A stretch of DNA of 32,707 bases, taken from contig CAZKYP010000009.1 of assembly GCA_964556885.1 (NCBI GenBank), positions 1-32,707 on the forward strand, in the 5' to 3' direction. Both the position numbers and the translations under genes were made by a program. Source of the DNA: CAZKYP01 sp964556885. GTDB lineage: Bacteria > Planctomycetota > Phycisphaerae > Sedimentisphaerales > Anaerobacaceae. Shown here piece by piece: positions 23,922-32,303 of this stretch (the first letter of the stretch is position 1; each line of letters begins with the position of its first letter). The notes below the pieces were generated by a model. It saw nothing but the letters and a program-made list of their open reading frames with translations, was not told the DNA's origin and did no database searches.

Positions 23922-25394
23922 TTGAAAATTGCCAATCTGACCGGTCTTGGCAATAAAAAAGACAATGGGACAAAATCTGTGGATAAGGTCTTAACCGTGA
24001 CTGCTGTTGTAACTTATGTAGTTCTGCTTACATTTGTTGCTCTACGGGCACGGGCGGCCCGGGAGTTCGAAGAATTTTCACTGGCGAAACGGGCGCTCCC
24101 GCTCGCACTGGTTTTCGGCAGCCTCGCCGCTACTTACGTCGGCCCCGGTTTTTCAATCGGATTCGTCGGCAGGGGCTTTAAAAGCGGCTTCCTTTTTCTG
24201 TGCATAGGGCTGGCTTATTCGATACAAAACATCCTTGTCGGCCTTCTCATAGCGCCGAGGCTGAGAAGCCTGAAAAACTGCCATACACTCGGCGACGCAA
24301 TAGGTCAAAAATACGACAGGAAATGCCAGGTTGTCGCCGGTATCATCTCGGTCGGTCTGTGTGCCGGTTTTTCCGCGGTTATGGCAAGCGCCGGCGGAGT
24401 CGTGCTAAGTAATATATTCGGCCTGCCAAGCTGGTCCGCCGTCACTATAGTTGTCGGCGTGACAACATTATATACAACGTTCGGCGGTCTGCGGGCAAGC
24501 GTTATAACAGACGCCTTCCAATTCTCCGCCTTTGCAATCTTACTGCCTGTCATCCTATTGCTGGCGTTTTTATTTCACCTCGACGGCAGCGCAGCGGCTT
24601 TTTTCGACCAGGTCTCGACTGCCACTGCCAGCGGATTCAAAACCACTTCAACAATTGAAATAATCGGCCTTATCGCCGCTTTCCTGCTGGGAGAAATGGT
24701 CATACCTCCGTACGCGAACAGGGCGCTGGCCTCCAAAACAACAAAAATTTCGAGAAACGGTTTTCTTCTGGCCGGAGTATTCAGCTCAATCTGGTTTTTG
24801 GTGATGATATCTATCGGAGTGACTGCCCGTAGTATAATCCCAAAAGATACGACCGAAGACCTCGTCCTGCTGAACTTAGTGAAATCAATCATGCCGACCG
24901 GTGGATATGCGCTTCTGTTAGTGGTACTGGTATCGGTGGTTATGTCGAGCCTCGATTCCCTGCTTAATGCGGGGGCAGTTTCATTCACGCAGGATATTGT
25001 CAAGCCGTTTGCGAAACTGCAAAACGGTGCGGCCCTGAATATCGGCAGAGCAGCAACCATCATAATCGCCGCAATAGCCGCAGTTGGCGCGGTCGCCGTT
25101 CATAGTATCATTGACGGTTTGCTGATGTGCTATACTATTTGGGCACCGGCTATTCTGCCGGCACTTATAATCGGATTATGGACGAAAAAACCTCGTCCGC
25201 TTGCCGGCATCTTATCGATGGCTGTAGGCTCAATCGTTGCAGTCACGTTGTGGCTGGTCTTGTGGTATCAGTTCAAGGTCGTGCGGTCTTCGAATATAGA
25301 AATATCTCCGCTTACTATTATTCCGGCTCTCAGTGCGGCTATTGCGGCTTATGCTCTGGGTAACTGGATCGAAAGTATTAAATCTCGAAAATAG
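23922..25394 (+). CDS. Sodium:solute symporter family transporter (SSS)
   Basis: A 490-residue inner-membrane transporter with about 13 hydrophobic segments. Family features are FSLAKRALPLALVFGSLAATYVG near the first helices, TLGDAIGQKYDRK, GGLRASVITDAFQF and the sodium-site region VVLVSVVMSSLDSLLNAGAVSF. Such carriers bring in sugars, amino acids, carboxylates or vitamins with Na+; the substrate cannot be read from sequence. The start is TTG 23922, 3 nt after the upstream stop, or GTG 23979 nearer the first helix. The first 18 residues are unlike typical SSS N-termini, which slightly favours the GTG. A 49-residue membrane peptide follows after 2 nt. Confidence 0.88.
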   Translation: MKIANLTGLGNKKDNGTKSVDKVLTVTAVVTYVVLLTFVALRARAAREFEEFSLAKRALPLALVFGSLAATYVGPGFSIGFVGRGFKSGFLFLCIGLAYSIQNILVGLLIAPRLRSLKNCHTLGDAIGQKYDRKCQVVAGIISVGLCAGFSAVMASAGGVVLSNIFGLPSWSAVTIVVGVTTLYTTFGGLRASVITDAFQFSAFAILLPVILLLAFLFHLDGSAAAFFDQVSTATASGFKTTSTIEIIGLIAAFLLGEMVIPPYANRALASKTTKISRNGFLLAGVFSSIWFLVMISIGVTARSIIPKDTTEDLVLLNLVKSIMPTGGYALLLVVLVSVVMSSLDSLLNAGAVSFTQDIVKPFAKLQNGAALNIGRAATIIIAAIAAVGAVAVHSIIDGLLMCYTIWAPAILPALIIGLWTKKPRPLAGILSMAVGSIVAVTLWLVLWYQFKVVRSSNIEISPLTIIPALSAAIAAYALGNWIESIKSRK

Positions 25395-25396
25395 AA

Positions 25397-25546
25397 ATGG
25401 AATTAATTCTTTTCATAATTGTAATAATCGGGACCTTATTCGCAATCGCCAGCGGGGTATGGGTTGCCACTGCCCTGATAAAGGCAATTTCCACAAAAAA
25501 ACAAACTAATGACGAAAATTCCGAATCCCGTGATACGGCCGAATAG
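25397..25546 (+). CDS. Small single-span membrane peptide, probable symporter accessory protein
   Basis: A 49-residue ORF (ATG 25397, TAG 25544-25546). One hydrophobic helix (about 2-30, LILFIIVIIGTLFAIASGVW) is followed by a polar acidic tail (KKQTNDENSESRD). It starts 2 nt after the symporter stop codon, so translation is almost certainly coupled. Small membrane partners of SSS carriers are known from other bacteria, which makes an accessory-subunit role likely. It ends 8 bp before the convergent end of the bat operon. Confidence 0.65.
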   Translation: MELILFIIVIIGTLFAIASGVWVATALIKAISTKKQTNDENSESRDTAE

Positions 25547-25554
25547 AAGCAGTT

Positions 25555-26373
25555 CTAAATCAGTTCGGCGGAATTATCCGGTACCCACGCGTCACTATCA
25601 TCGAAAAGTCTTATATGAAGCCACCCGACTCTGCGTTCGAGTAAATCGAACTCCGTTCCTTCATGCAGAGGCTCCTTGAAGCTCGCCGGATAATTCTGGC
25701 CGTCGCCCTGTCGTGCAACAATCTCCTGAGCTGTAATAACACCACGACGTTTGCCCGATTGTGTATAGGTTTCCAGTGAGACGGACGTTAGAAAACTAAT
25801 TACCAAAATACCCAATATCACCACGATTGTAATTCGCGGCGCGGTCCTTCCATACCAGACCATGAATGTCAGGACAAGACAGAAAACCGCAAAGAAGACA
25901 CAGGTAAGAACGAATTTTGCCTTAATAGAAAAATCATAATGCCAGAAAAACAGCGTCTGCAGAACACGCTTTTCCGTCTTCTCGGTTATCCTGTCAACTC
26001 GTTTGCTGCGAGCAAAAGCAAGGTTCTTTTTAATATTCGCATCGGAGCCGTCGAGTCTTTCGGCCCGGAGGTAGTTTAATATCGCCCTGCCGAGATCGCC
26101 CTTGAGGAAATACGCATTGGCAAGATTATAATAAAGTTTGGAGTTATGTATCTGTCCGTCATTTATTATTTTCTCATAATTCAGTATCGCCTTTTCATAC
26201 AGTGACAGGGCCTTGTCGGGATCGTTGGATGTCGCGTTCGCTTCCCGGAAAAACTGATTGGCCTGGTTGAAAAGCGAATAGACCTGCTCTTTGGTAAGTT
26301 CTGCTTTTGCCGGAAACGCAAGGCAAAGCTGAAAAAGAATAATCAACACCAAATTGCAGATTTTTTTAATCAT
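25555..26373 (-). CDS. batE: BatE-like TPR and SH3 domain protein
   Basis: The last gene of the Bat operon, 272 residues, in the cell envelope. Signal peptide to about 24 (LAFPAKA); TPR repeats at about 27-130 (SKLYYNLANAYFLKGDLGRA); two membrane helices at about 150-200; then a C-terminal bacterial SH3-type domain (GVITAQEIVARQGDG to GWLHIRLFDDSDAWV). This TPR-membrane-SH3 order is typical of BatE-type proteins. Its ATG overlaps the batD stop codon (ATGA). It converges on the symporter operon with only 8 bp between, and no terminator is visible. Confidence 0.85.
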   Translation of the reverse strand: MIKKICNLVLIILFQLCLAFPAKAELTKEQVYSLFNQANQFFREANATSNDPDKALSLYEKAILNYEKIINDGQIHNSKLYYNLANAYFLKGDLGRAILNYLRAERLDGSDANIKKNLAFARSKRVDRITEKTEKRVLQTLFFWHYDFSIKAKFVLTCVFFAVFCLVLTFMVWYGRTAPRITIVVILGILVISFLTSVSLETYTQSGKRRGVITAQEIVARQGDGQNYPASFKEPLHEGTEFDLLERRVGWLHIRLFDDSDAWVPDNSAELI

Positions 26374-28184
26374 TTTTTAGATTTCTTTTCAATACATCTG
26401 ATAAGTTCGTGAATTTGTTTGATTTTCTGGTCCGTCGCATTCGCCTCTATGGGCGCATAACGAGCTGCTTCGAACTCGGCCATCATTTCCTTGTATTTTT
26501 CTGCAATACCAATATCTCCCGTAGCGGTAACGATCGCATTATAACAATCATCAGGTGTAAGTGAGCCGGCCGTCCTGTCGAAACGGTCGCCGATATACTG
26601 TTTCATAATCGATACTATTTTTTCTTCCTTCCGCCCGGGGTCACTCGAATCGATTTTCCTTAGCTGCCCGAGTGCTTTGCCGCATGACTGTCGTCGTCGC
26701 TTAGCCGCAATCTGTTCGGGAGTGGTATTTGTAAACAGCTTTATTATTATACTCAATACCAAAGCAACCAAAGGAACCGACCAGATCACCGTATATCCGG
26801 AGGCAACCAAAGCCGCAACCGGCGAAAATTTCATATTCTCCAGAACGTCCAAACCTTCATAATTGGCCGACAGGCCCTTTTTAATCGCCTCGACCTCTTT
26901 GTTGACAGGCGCGAAATCAGAACCTTCCAAATCGGCGTTGGTCAAAATCTTCGTCGGAGCAACTTCGAGTTTGATAGGTTCGGTTTTAGCAACATTGTAC
27001 TTATTCTGCTCCGCATCGAAATAGGCAAGCGGAATCGGTGGTATCTCCGTCACCCGGTCGTTGTTTGCCCGAATCGTCTGCGTAAAGACCTTAAAACCAT
27101 CCTCAATAGTCGGTGACGCTTTCTGTGACGGAATCTTGAAGTTGGCCGCAAGCTCCGGTACCTGCTCGAGCTCCGGCCATTGAACGGACTTTAGATACCT
27201 GCTGCCGCCGATTTTTATAGTAAGCGTTATAGGATCGCCGACACTTACATTCGTCGGTGTTGCAGAGGCTGAAATTGTATAATTGCCGATCAGACCATAG
27301 AAGCCGGCGGGCTTGTCCTGGTCGGGCAAAGCAAGCACGTTCAGCTCCAGTGGTTCAGAGCTGACCATGAATCGTTTATACTGGACATTAGAACCAAAAA
27401 AATCACCGAAAAAACGATCACTCGATCTCGCCCGACCCATGGCGACATCAGCCGATACGGATGCGGGTTCCAACCGAATTGTACCGGCCAGCCTGGGAAT
27501 GAGAACCTTATTGAATGTCACCAATATGGCGTCTTTCGAATTGTGAGTGACCCGGTATTGACTTACAAAAACACTTATACCCGTATGGAGCTGGTATTCC
27601 CTTGCCTGCGGGTCTACCGTCTCGCTGTCTTCGATGTCGAACTCCCCGGATGTAAACGCAGGAACGTTGACCTGAAAGTCACCGATATCCGCGGAAACAT
27701 AGAAATTTATCGTCAGGATTATCGGCTGGCCGACATAACACCGCGTTTCAGATAGTGACATCTCCAGGTCGAGCTGTTCCGTTGTTCCGGGTTTTAAAAC
27801 ATTGACGGACACAGGATTGGTGACATAATTCTTGCCGTCAAGTGTGACTGTCACCGCTGGAATCTCAACCGGTCCTTCCCTGTCGACCGTCAAAGTATAT
27901 GTCATTATCAAAATATTTCTCTGGATGGTTTTATTATTGATGATATTTACTGTATTCTGAGTCCTGTTGCCCGTACTTATGGGATTGAACTTTCGCAGAG
28001 GCTCCATGTCGACCTGGCCCGGCTGTTCCGACCCTTCGAGAACGATGTAATAACCGAAACTCTCACCGACATAGATGTCCTTGTTCGTATCAACCTGTGC
28101 TGAAACACGCACCTGGGCGGAGACACTCGCCGCAGTAGCCGCAATAATAATCAAAAAACAAACTATTTTTCTAAAGTTTCCCAT
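26370..28184 (-). CDS. batD: BatD family protein
   Basis: A 604-residue envelope protein of the BatD family. Signal peptide 1-23 (ending VSAQ); a series of Ig-like beta domains starting with VDTNKDIYVGESFGYYIVLEG and QRNILIMTYTLTVDREGPVEIP, the segment most conserved in BatD; one membrane helix near 455-482 (VIWSVPLVALVLSIIIKLF); and a cytosolic helical tail of about 110 residues. The Bat proteins were named from Bacteroides aerotolerance, and their biochemical function remains uncertain. The ribosome site AAAAGGA directly abuts the ATG, an unusually short spacing. batE follows with a 4-bp overlap. Confidence 0.88.
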   Translation of the reverse strand: MGNFRKIVCFLIIIAATAASVSAQVRVSAQVDTNKDIYVGESFGYYIVLEGSEQPGQVDMEPLRKFNPISTGNRTQNTVNIINNKTIQRNILIMTYTLTVDREGPVEIPAVTVTLDGKNYVTNPVSVNVLKPGTTEQLDLEMSLSETRCYVGQPIILTINFYVSADIGDFQVNVPAFTSGEFDIEDSETVDPQAREYQLHTGISVFVSQYRVTHNSKDAILVTFNKVLIPRLAGTIRLEPASVSADVAMGRARSSDRFFGDFFGSNVQYKRFMVSSEPLELNVLALPDQDKPAGFYGLIGNYTISASATPTNVSVGDPITLTIKIGGSRYLKSVQWPELEQVPELAANFKIPSQKASPTIEDGFKVFTQTIRANNDRVTEIPPIPLAYFDAEQNKYNVAKTEPIKLEVAPTKILTNADLEGSDFAPVNKEVEAIKKGLSANYEGLDVLENMKFSPVAALVASGYTVIWSVPLVALVLSIIIKLFTNTTPEQIAAKRRRQSCGKALGQLRKIDSSDPGRKEEKIVSIMKQYIGDRFDRTAGSLTPDDCYNAIVTATGDIGIAEKYKEMMAEFEAARYAPIEANATDQKIKQIHELIRCIEKKSKK

Positions 28185-28228
28185 TCCTTTTTATTAATCA
28201 ATAATCATTTATCGTTAATCATTTCTTG

Positions 28229-29086
28229 TTACCAGTCTTTATCGACCTTTTGCCAGCCGCCTCTTTGGACAATCTGTCTTTCTTTCCGCTGCCGCTGCTC
28301 CCTGTCAAGAATTTCCCGGGCCGTCGTATCCGGAACGGCCATCTGCTGTTGTTTTTCCTGGTCACTTTTTTCCTGTTGTTGCTGCTGTTGCTTTTTTTCC
28401 TGCTCATTAGGATCCTGTCCCGATGTACTTCGGGAGTTCGGATCTGCTCCTGACTTTTCCTGTTGCTGGTCCTTTTTTTCCGCCGAATCCTGCTTTTGGC
28501 CCTGCTGCTGATTCTGTTGTTGCTGGTTTTGTTGCTGATTCGGATCTTTTTGTTGATTCTGATTCTGCGGCTGGTTCGGATCCTGCTGCTGCTTTTGCTT
28601 ATTAAGCTGGTCGATGATATCCTTTATTGTCAACCGGGCAACCTCGATATTTTTAGCCGCCTTTTCATTGTCCGGCTCTATATCCAACACGCCCCTCCAT
28701 GATTCAATAGCGGTTTTCATATCATCGAGTGCCTTGTTTAAATCCGAGTCCTTTTGTTTGGAACCCTGTTGAAAATAAGAATTCCCCAGATTGTATTTCG
28801 CCCTGGCGACGAGTTTCATATCCTTACTCTCGGTAGCGACTTGCTTATACAAATCAATCGCATTGCCGAGGTCGTCGAGCCTGTAATAGCTGTTCGCCTT
28901 ATTAAACTTCGGTTCCGGGACATCAGGTGCATCCACAAGGGCCTGGTCATATTTCTCTATCGCCTCGTTGAAATTGCCCTGCTCATAAAGTCTGTTGCCC
29001 TCCAACGTCATATCACCGGCCTGGTCGGCATAAGCAGCTTGCACAACAACCATGATTATTAATACTCTTAAAATATCTCTACACAT
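28229..29086 (-). CDS. batC: BatC-like TPR protein with Gln-rich tail
   Basis: A 285-residue exported protein. A signal peptide (ending AAYA) precedes three TPR-like repeats (about 25-150: NRLYEQGNFNEAIEKYDQAL, AKYNLGNSYFQQG). A long region of Gln, Asn, Lys and Asp runs follows (about 165-250), then a conserved-looking end TAREILDREQRQRKE. TPR plus polar tail is usual for BatC, though the Gln content here is extreme. An upstream GTG at 29098 gives four more residues, but the ATG at 29086 gives a better signal peptide and overlaps batB by 8 bp. A 44-nt gap separates it from batD. Confidence 0.85.
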   Translation of the reverse strand: MCRDILRVLIIMVVVQAAYADQAGDMTLEGNRLYEQGNFNEAIEKYDQALVDAPDVPEPKFNKANSYYRLDDLGNAIDLYKQVATESKDMKLVARAKYNLGNSYFQQGSKQKDSDLNKALDDMKTAIESWRGVLDIEPDNEKAAKNIEVARLTIKDIIDQLNKQKQQQDPNQPQNQNQQKDPNQQQNQQQQNQQQGQKQDSAEKKDQQQEKSGADPNSRSTSGQDPNEQEKKQQQQQQEKSDQEKQQQMAVPDTTAREILDREQRQRKERQIVQRGGWQKVDKDW

Positions 29087-30101
29087 TTTTACGCTCACTT
29101 ATCAGTGCCTCACAAAAAAGAAGTATCAAACCCAAAGCTACAAATATCTGGAATTTTTCATCGTACTCCAGCATCGTAGTAGATTCGAGCTCGCGCTTCT
29201 CGGCCGACGCGATGAGGCTTTCATAAATCTGTCCCAAATCCAGAGTAGTGCCCGGCTCGACCGACAGATATTTGCCTCCGTTGGTTACATACACGATATT
29301 TCTCAGTAAATCGGCTCCAAGTTTGGACCAGACTTCTTCACCGTTGTATTTAAGGAAAGTCTTTTCGCCGTCTGGTGCGGTAATAGGGATGCGCGAGCCT
29401 TCTTTCTCATCACCCAATCCGATAGCTATAATCCGTATACCCTCGGCCGCGGCCTTTTCCGCCGCCTGGACGGCAAAACTCTCGGAACCTTCATGCTCCT
29501 CGCCGTCGGTAATCAATATTATGTCCTTATACTCACGGGTTTTTTTGTCAAAGACCTCGTCCGTCGCCTTTCTTATAGCGTCCCCCACCATTGTGCCGCC
29601 CCTGCTGGTGCTCTCGGTGGATATATCGGCAAGGGCCATTCTCACAAAGGCATAATCCTGTGTCAGCGGGCACTTGACCACGCTGTTGCCGGCAAATGTC
29701 ACTATTGCGATTCTGTCACCGGCCAGCGTTTCCATCAGGTCGGCTATCGCTATTTTCGAACGTTCGAGCCTGTTCGGCTTGATGTCTTCGGCCAGCATCG
29801 AGCGGGATGTATCGAGCAGTATGCAGATGTCACGTCCTTTGCGCGATATCTTCCGGGCCTTCGGATTCCACTTTGGCTCAGTCATGGCTATTACGATACT
29901 GATAAATGCCAGGACCAGCAGAAATGCCTTGAAGATTTGTTTCTCCAAACTGACGGAATTATTAATCTTTTTCAGCATCTCGCTGCTGGCAAGTATTTTC
30001 AGCGCCTTTACCTTTTGCCAAAAGTACCACACATACGCCGGCACCAGAACCACCGGCACGGCAAACAACCACCACAACGCTTTGTCATTACCAAGATTCA
30101 T
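29079..30101 (-). CDS. batB: BatB-like von Willebrand factor A domain membrane protein
   Basis: A 340-residue inner-membrane protein with two N-terminal helices (about 10-28 and 58-74), a vWA domain facing out and a C-terminal helix (about 315-333). The metal-ion-dependent adhesion site is complete: DTSRS at 97-101, a Thr in the SRGGTMVGDAI loop and the ILITDGEEHEG strand. BatA and BatB are thought to form an envelope complex with the other Bat proteins. It lies 23 nt downstream of batA and overlaps batC by 8 bp. Confidence 0.9.
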   Translation of the reverse strand: MNLGNDKALWWLFAVPVVLVPAYVWYFWQKVKALKILASSEMLKKINNSVSLEKQIFKAFLLVLAFISIVIAMTEPKWNPKARKISRKGRDICILLDTSRSMLAEDIKPNRLERSKIAIADLMETLAGDRIAIVTFAGNSVVKCPLTQDYAFVRMALADISTESTSRGGTMVGDAIRKATDEVFDKKTREYKDIILITDGEEHEGSESFAVQAAEKAAAEGIRIIAIGLGDEKEGSRIPITAPDGEKTFLKYNGEEVWSKLGADLLRNIVYVTNGGKYLSVEPGTTLDLGQIYESLIASAEKRELESTTMLEYDEKFQIFVALGLILLFCEALISERKNV

Positions 30102-30124
30102 AAATTTAATCAGTTACCAATACA

Positions 30125-31216
30125 TCACGGTATTTTTCTAAACACCGTACTACTCGCTAAAATCTCCAACATTAATAAAATAAGCGCCCCAAAAGTCCAG
30201 GGGCCGAAACGTTCTGCAAACTGGGTATACTGGACGGACTTGACCTCGGATTTTTCAAGATCATCGATTTTTTCAACAATACCTTTAAGCGCATCCGCAT
30301 CGTCGGCCCTGCCGTAAAATCCACCGGTATTATTGGCTATCGTCCTCAGCAATCCTTCATCCAGATTTTGATCGGCCGGCATCCTGTACGTTCCAAGCGG
30401 TGTCTGAATTGTAGTGTACGATTGGCCGGAGCCGATGCCGATTGTGTATATCTTTATACCCCATTTCCTGGCCAGCTCTGCGGCCTTGTAAGGGTCATAT
30501 TCCCCGGCATTATTGATACCGTCGGTAAGTAACACTATGACCTTGCTCTTTATCTTGAAGCCGCTCTTAGAGTCATCCGAAATATTTTCACCCGACGAAG
30601 CCAACTGCCTTTTCCTAAGCTCGATTTCTTCCTCGGCCTTTTGGAGCCTGGCCGCTGCAAGGGCAATTGCATCGCCGATGGCCGTACCGTCTTCGCTGCG
30701 CATCTTCACAATTTCAGTCTTGTCCAGAAACTCGACAAGGACGTTATGACTGTGCACCAGGGGGCATATCGTGTCGGCGTATCGGGCAAAAGAAATCAGG
30801 CCTATCAGGTCGCTGCTTCTGCCTTTGAAATCATCCTTATCACCTTCGATAAACTCGGCTAAAACTTTCTTAACCACTTCCAGCCGATTCATCTTTTGTC
30901 CATAGTAGTCCATCTCGGTCTGCATACTGCCGGAATGGTCGACGACGGTTTCTATCGCAACTCCCTCGGTCGATATTTCCGACAGCACCGTCCCCTTCCT
31001 CGGCCTTGCAAATGCCACAATCAAAAGTCCAATACAAACCAGCCTGATCAATACCAACAGCGGCCAAAACCGGACACGCCATGAGATGTGACAGTTGGTC
31101 ATATCCATAAGGCTTGGAAATCTCACCGCCGCGGTACGCTTCGAGCGCAGCATCTGATAGCCCAAAACGGGCAGGCCTAAAAGCAATAACAATACCCACG
31201 GTGAATACAACTGCAT
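30125..31216 (-). CDS. batA: BatA-like von Willebrand factor A domain membrane protein
   Basis: A 363-residue inner-membrane protein: two N-terminal helices (about 5-21 and 51-69), a vWA domain and a C-terminal helix. The MIDAS motif is DHSGS (93-97), with EDGTAIGDAI and VLLTDGINNAG completing the site. The start codon directly follows the stop of the upstream lipoprotein gene (TAA then ATG), and GGGAG lies 7 nt before it. An insertion (about 195-220, LRKRQLASSGENISDDSKSG) enlarges the vWA domain. Confidence 0.9.
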   Translation of the reverse strand: MQLYSPWVLLLLLGLPVLGYQMLRSKRTAAVRFPSLMDMTNCHISWRVRFWPLLVLIRLVCIGLLIVAFARPRKGTVLSEISTEGVAIETVVDHSGSMQTEMDYYGQKMNRLEVVKKVLAEFIEGDKDDFKGRSSDLIGLISFARYADTICPLVHSHNVLVEFLDKTEIVKMRSEDGTAIGDAIALAAARLQKAEEEIELRKRQLASSGENISDDSKSGFKIKSKVIVLLTDGINNAGEYDPYKAAELARKWGIKIYTIGIGSGQSYTTIQTPLGTYRMPADQNLDEGLLRTIANNTGGFYGRADDADALKGIVEKIDDLEKSEVKSVQYTQFAERFGPWTFGALILLMLEILASSTVFRKIP

Positions 31217-32284
31217 TTATGCGCTCCCAACCTCAACAGATTGCTGTGAACTAATATTGTCCGTGACATCGACCTTTCGCTCGTCCGATTTCGTCTTTTC
31301 AATGAACTCCTTAACCAGATCAAACGTTTGTTGAATTTGCTCCGTCGTCGGATTGTATTTTGCGAATTTTACCAGGTCGCAATGTTGAAGGAACTTCCCC
31401 AAATCTTCTTTGTCGGATGGATTAAGAACATCGGTACTTGCCAGGTCTATTAAAAATTCCTCCGTGGTCCTTTCTGGCGCCCGCAGGTTAAAACGATGCT
31501 CGATATAACGCCTGAGAATATCGCTGATTCGTTCATAGAATTCCTTAAGCCGGCCGGAGCCTACAAGGTCTTCTTCGATTAGAACTCGCAGTCTTTCGTA
31601 TGCAATCTCGTGCGCCGATTTGAAAATCCTGATTAATTCCTCCGCCCGCTTGTGCTTAAGATATAACCATATTCCAACTGCGGCCGCAGCTACAATAACT
31701 AAAGCCGGAATCCAGAGCCACTTAAGGGAAGTCTCTTTTGGTATTGCAACAACGTCTTCGATATCGGCAATCTTCAATTCTTCCCGCTGCTCGCCGAGCA
31801 GCGAAGTGACTTCGATATCTATCGGCTCGGTTGTCAGCTCGTATTTCTTCTCTTCGGGACTGTTTACATCGAAGAATTCGAATGTAAAGGCCGGTATCGG
31901 ATACTTGCCCGACAAAAAAGGCTCGAGACGATACCTGTACCCGCTGATCACATTGTCGTTTGCATCGAGCTTATTACCTAAATTTTCCCAGTCGACGATC
32001 CCGAAATTTTCAAGCACTGCATCGACTTTCGGCATCCTGACTTCGTAATTCGATTCGATGACAGCTTCGAGTTCTAAATTCAAGGTCTGCGCAATTGTTA
32101 TCTTGGCTTTATCCACACGAATATGAACGGTCAACGGACCGCGTTCGAATTTTTTATCAACTTCAAACGCCGACTTTTTCGCTTCGCGGTCTGAATCCTT
32201 GTCGCAACCCGCACAAACAATCATCAGTCCGATGCAAGTCAGGATAAATAAAATAAAATATCTTTTTACCGAAATTTTCACCAT
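31217..32284 (-). CDS. BatD-like/DUF4381-type membrane lipoprotein upstream of batA
   Basis: A 355-residue protein. An N-terminal hydrophobic signal ends VCAGC (Cys27), a near-lipobox. A beta-rich external domain (about 45-165, LTVHIRVDKAKITIAQTLNL, YRYRLEPFLSGKYPIPAF) resembles the BatD beginning. A membrane helix at about 188-210 (LKWLWIPALVIVAAAAVGIW) and a cytosolic helical domain (SDILRRYIEHRFNLRAPERT) resemble proteins that precede vWA genes in Bat operons. The assignment is by pattern and place, not by a diagnostic motif. It follows the prolyl isomerase fragment by 19 nt. Confidence 0.7.
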   Translation of the reverse strand: MVKISVKRYFILFILTCIGLMIVCAGCDKDSDREAKKSAFEVDKKFERGPLTVHIRVDKAKITIAQTLNLELEAVIESNYEVRMPKVDAVLENFGIVDWENLGNKLDANDNVISGYRYRLEPFLSGKYPIPAFTFEFFDVNSPEEKKYELTTEPIDIEVTSLLGEQREELKIADIEDVVAIPKETSLKWLWIPALVIVAAAAVGIWLYLKHKRAEELIRIFKSAHEIAYERLRVLIEEDLVGSGRLKEFYERISDILRRYIEHRFNLRAPERTTEEFLIDLASTDVLNPSDKEDLGKFLQHCDLVKFAKYNPTTEQIQQTFDLVKEFIEKTKSDERKVDVTDNISSQQSVEVGSA

Positions 32285-32303
32285 ATATTATTTTACTTTA
32301 AGA

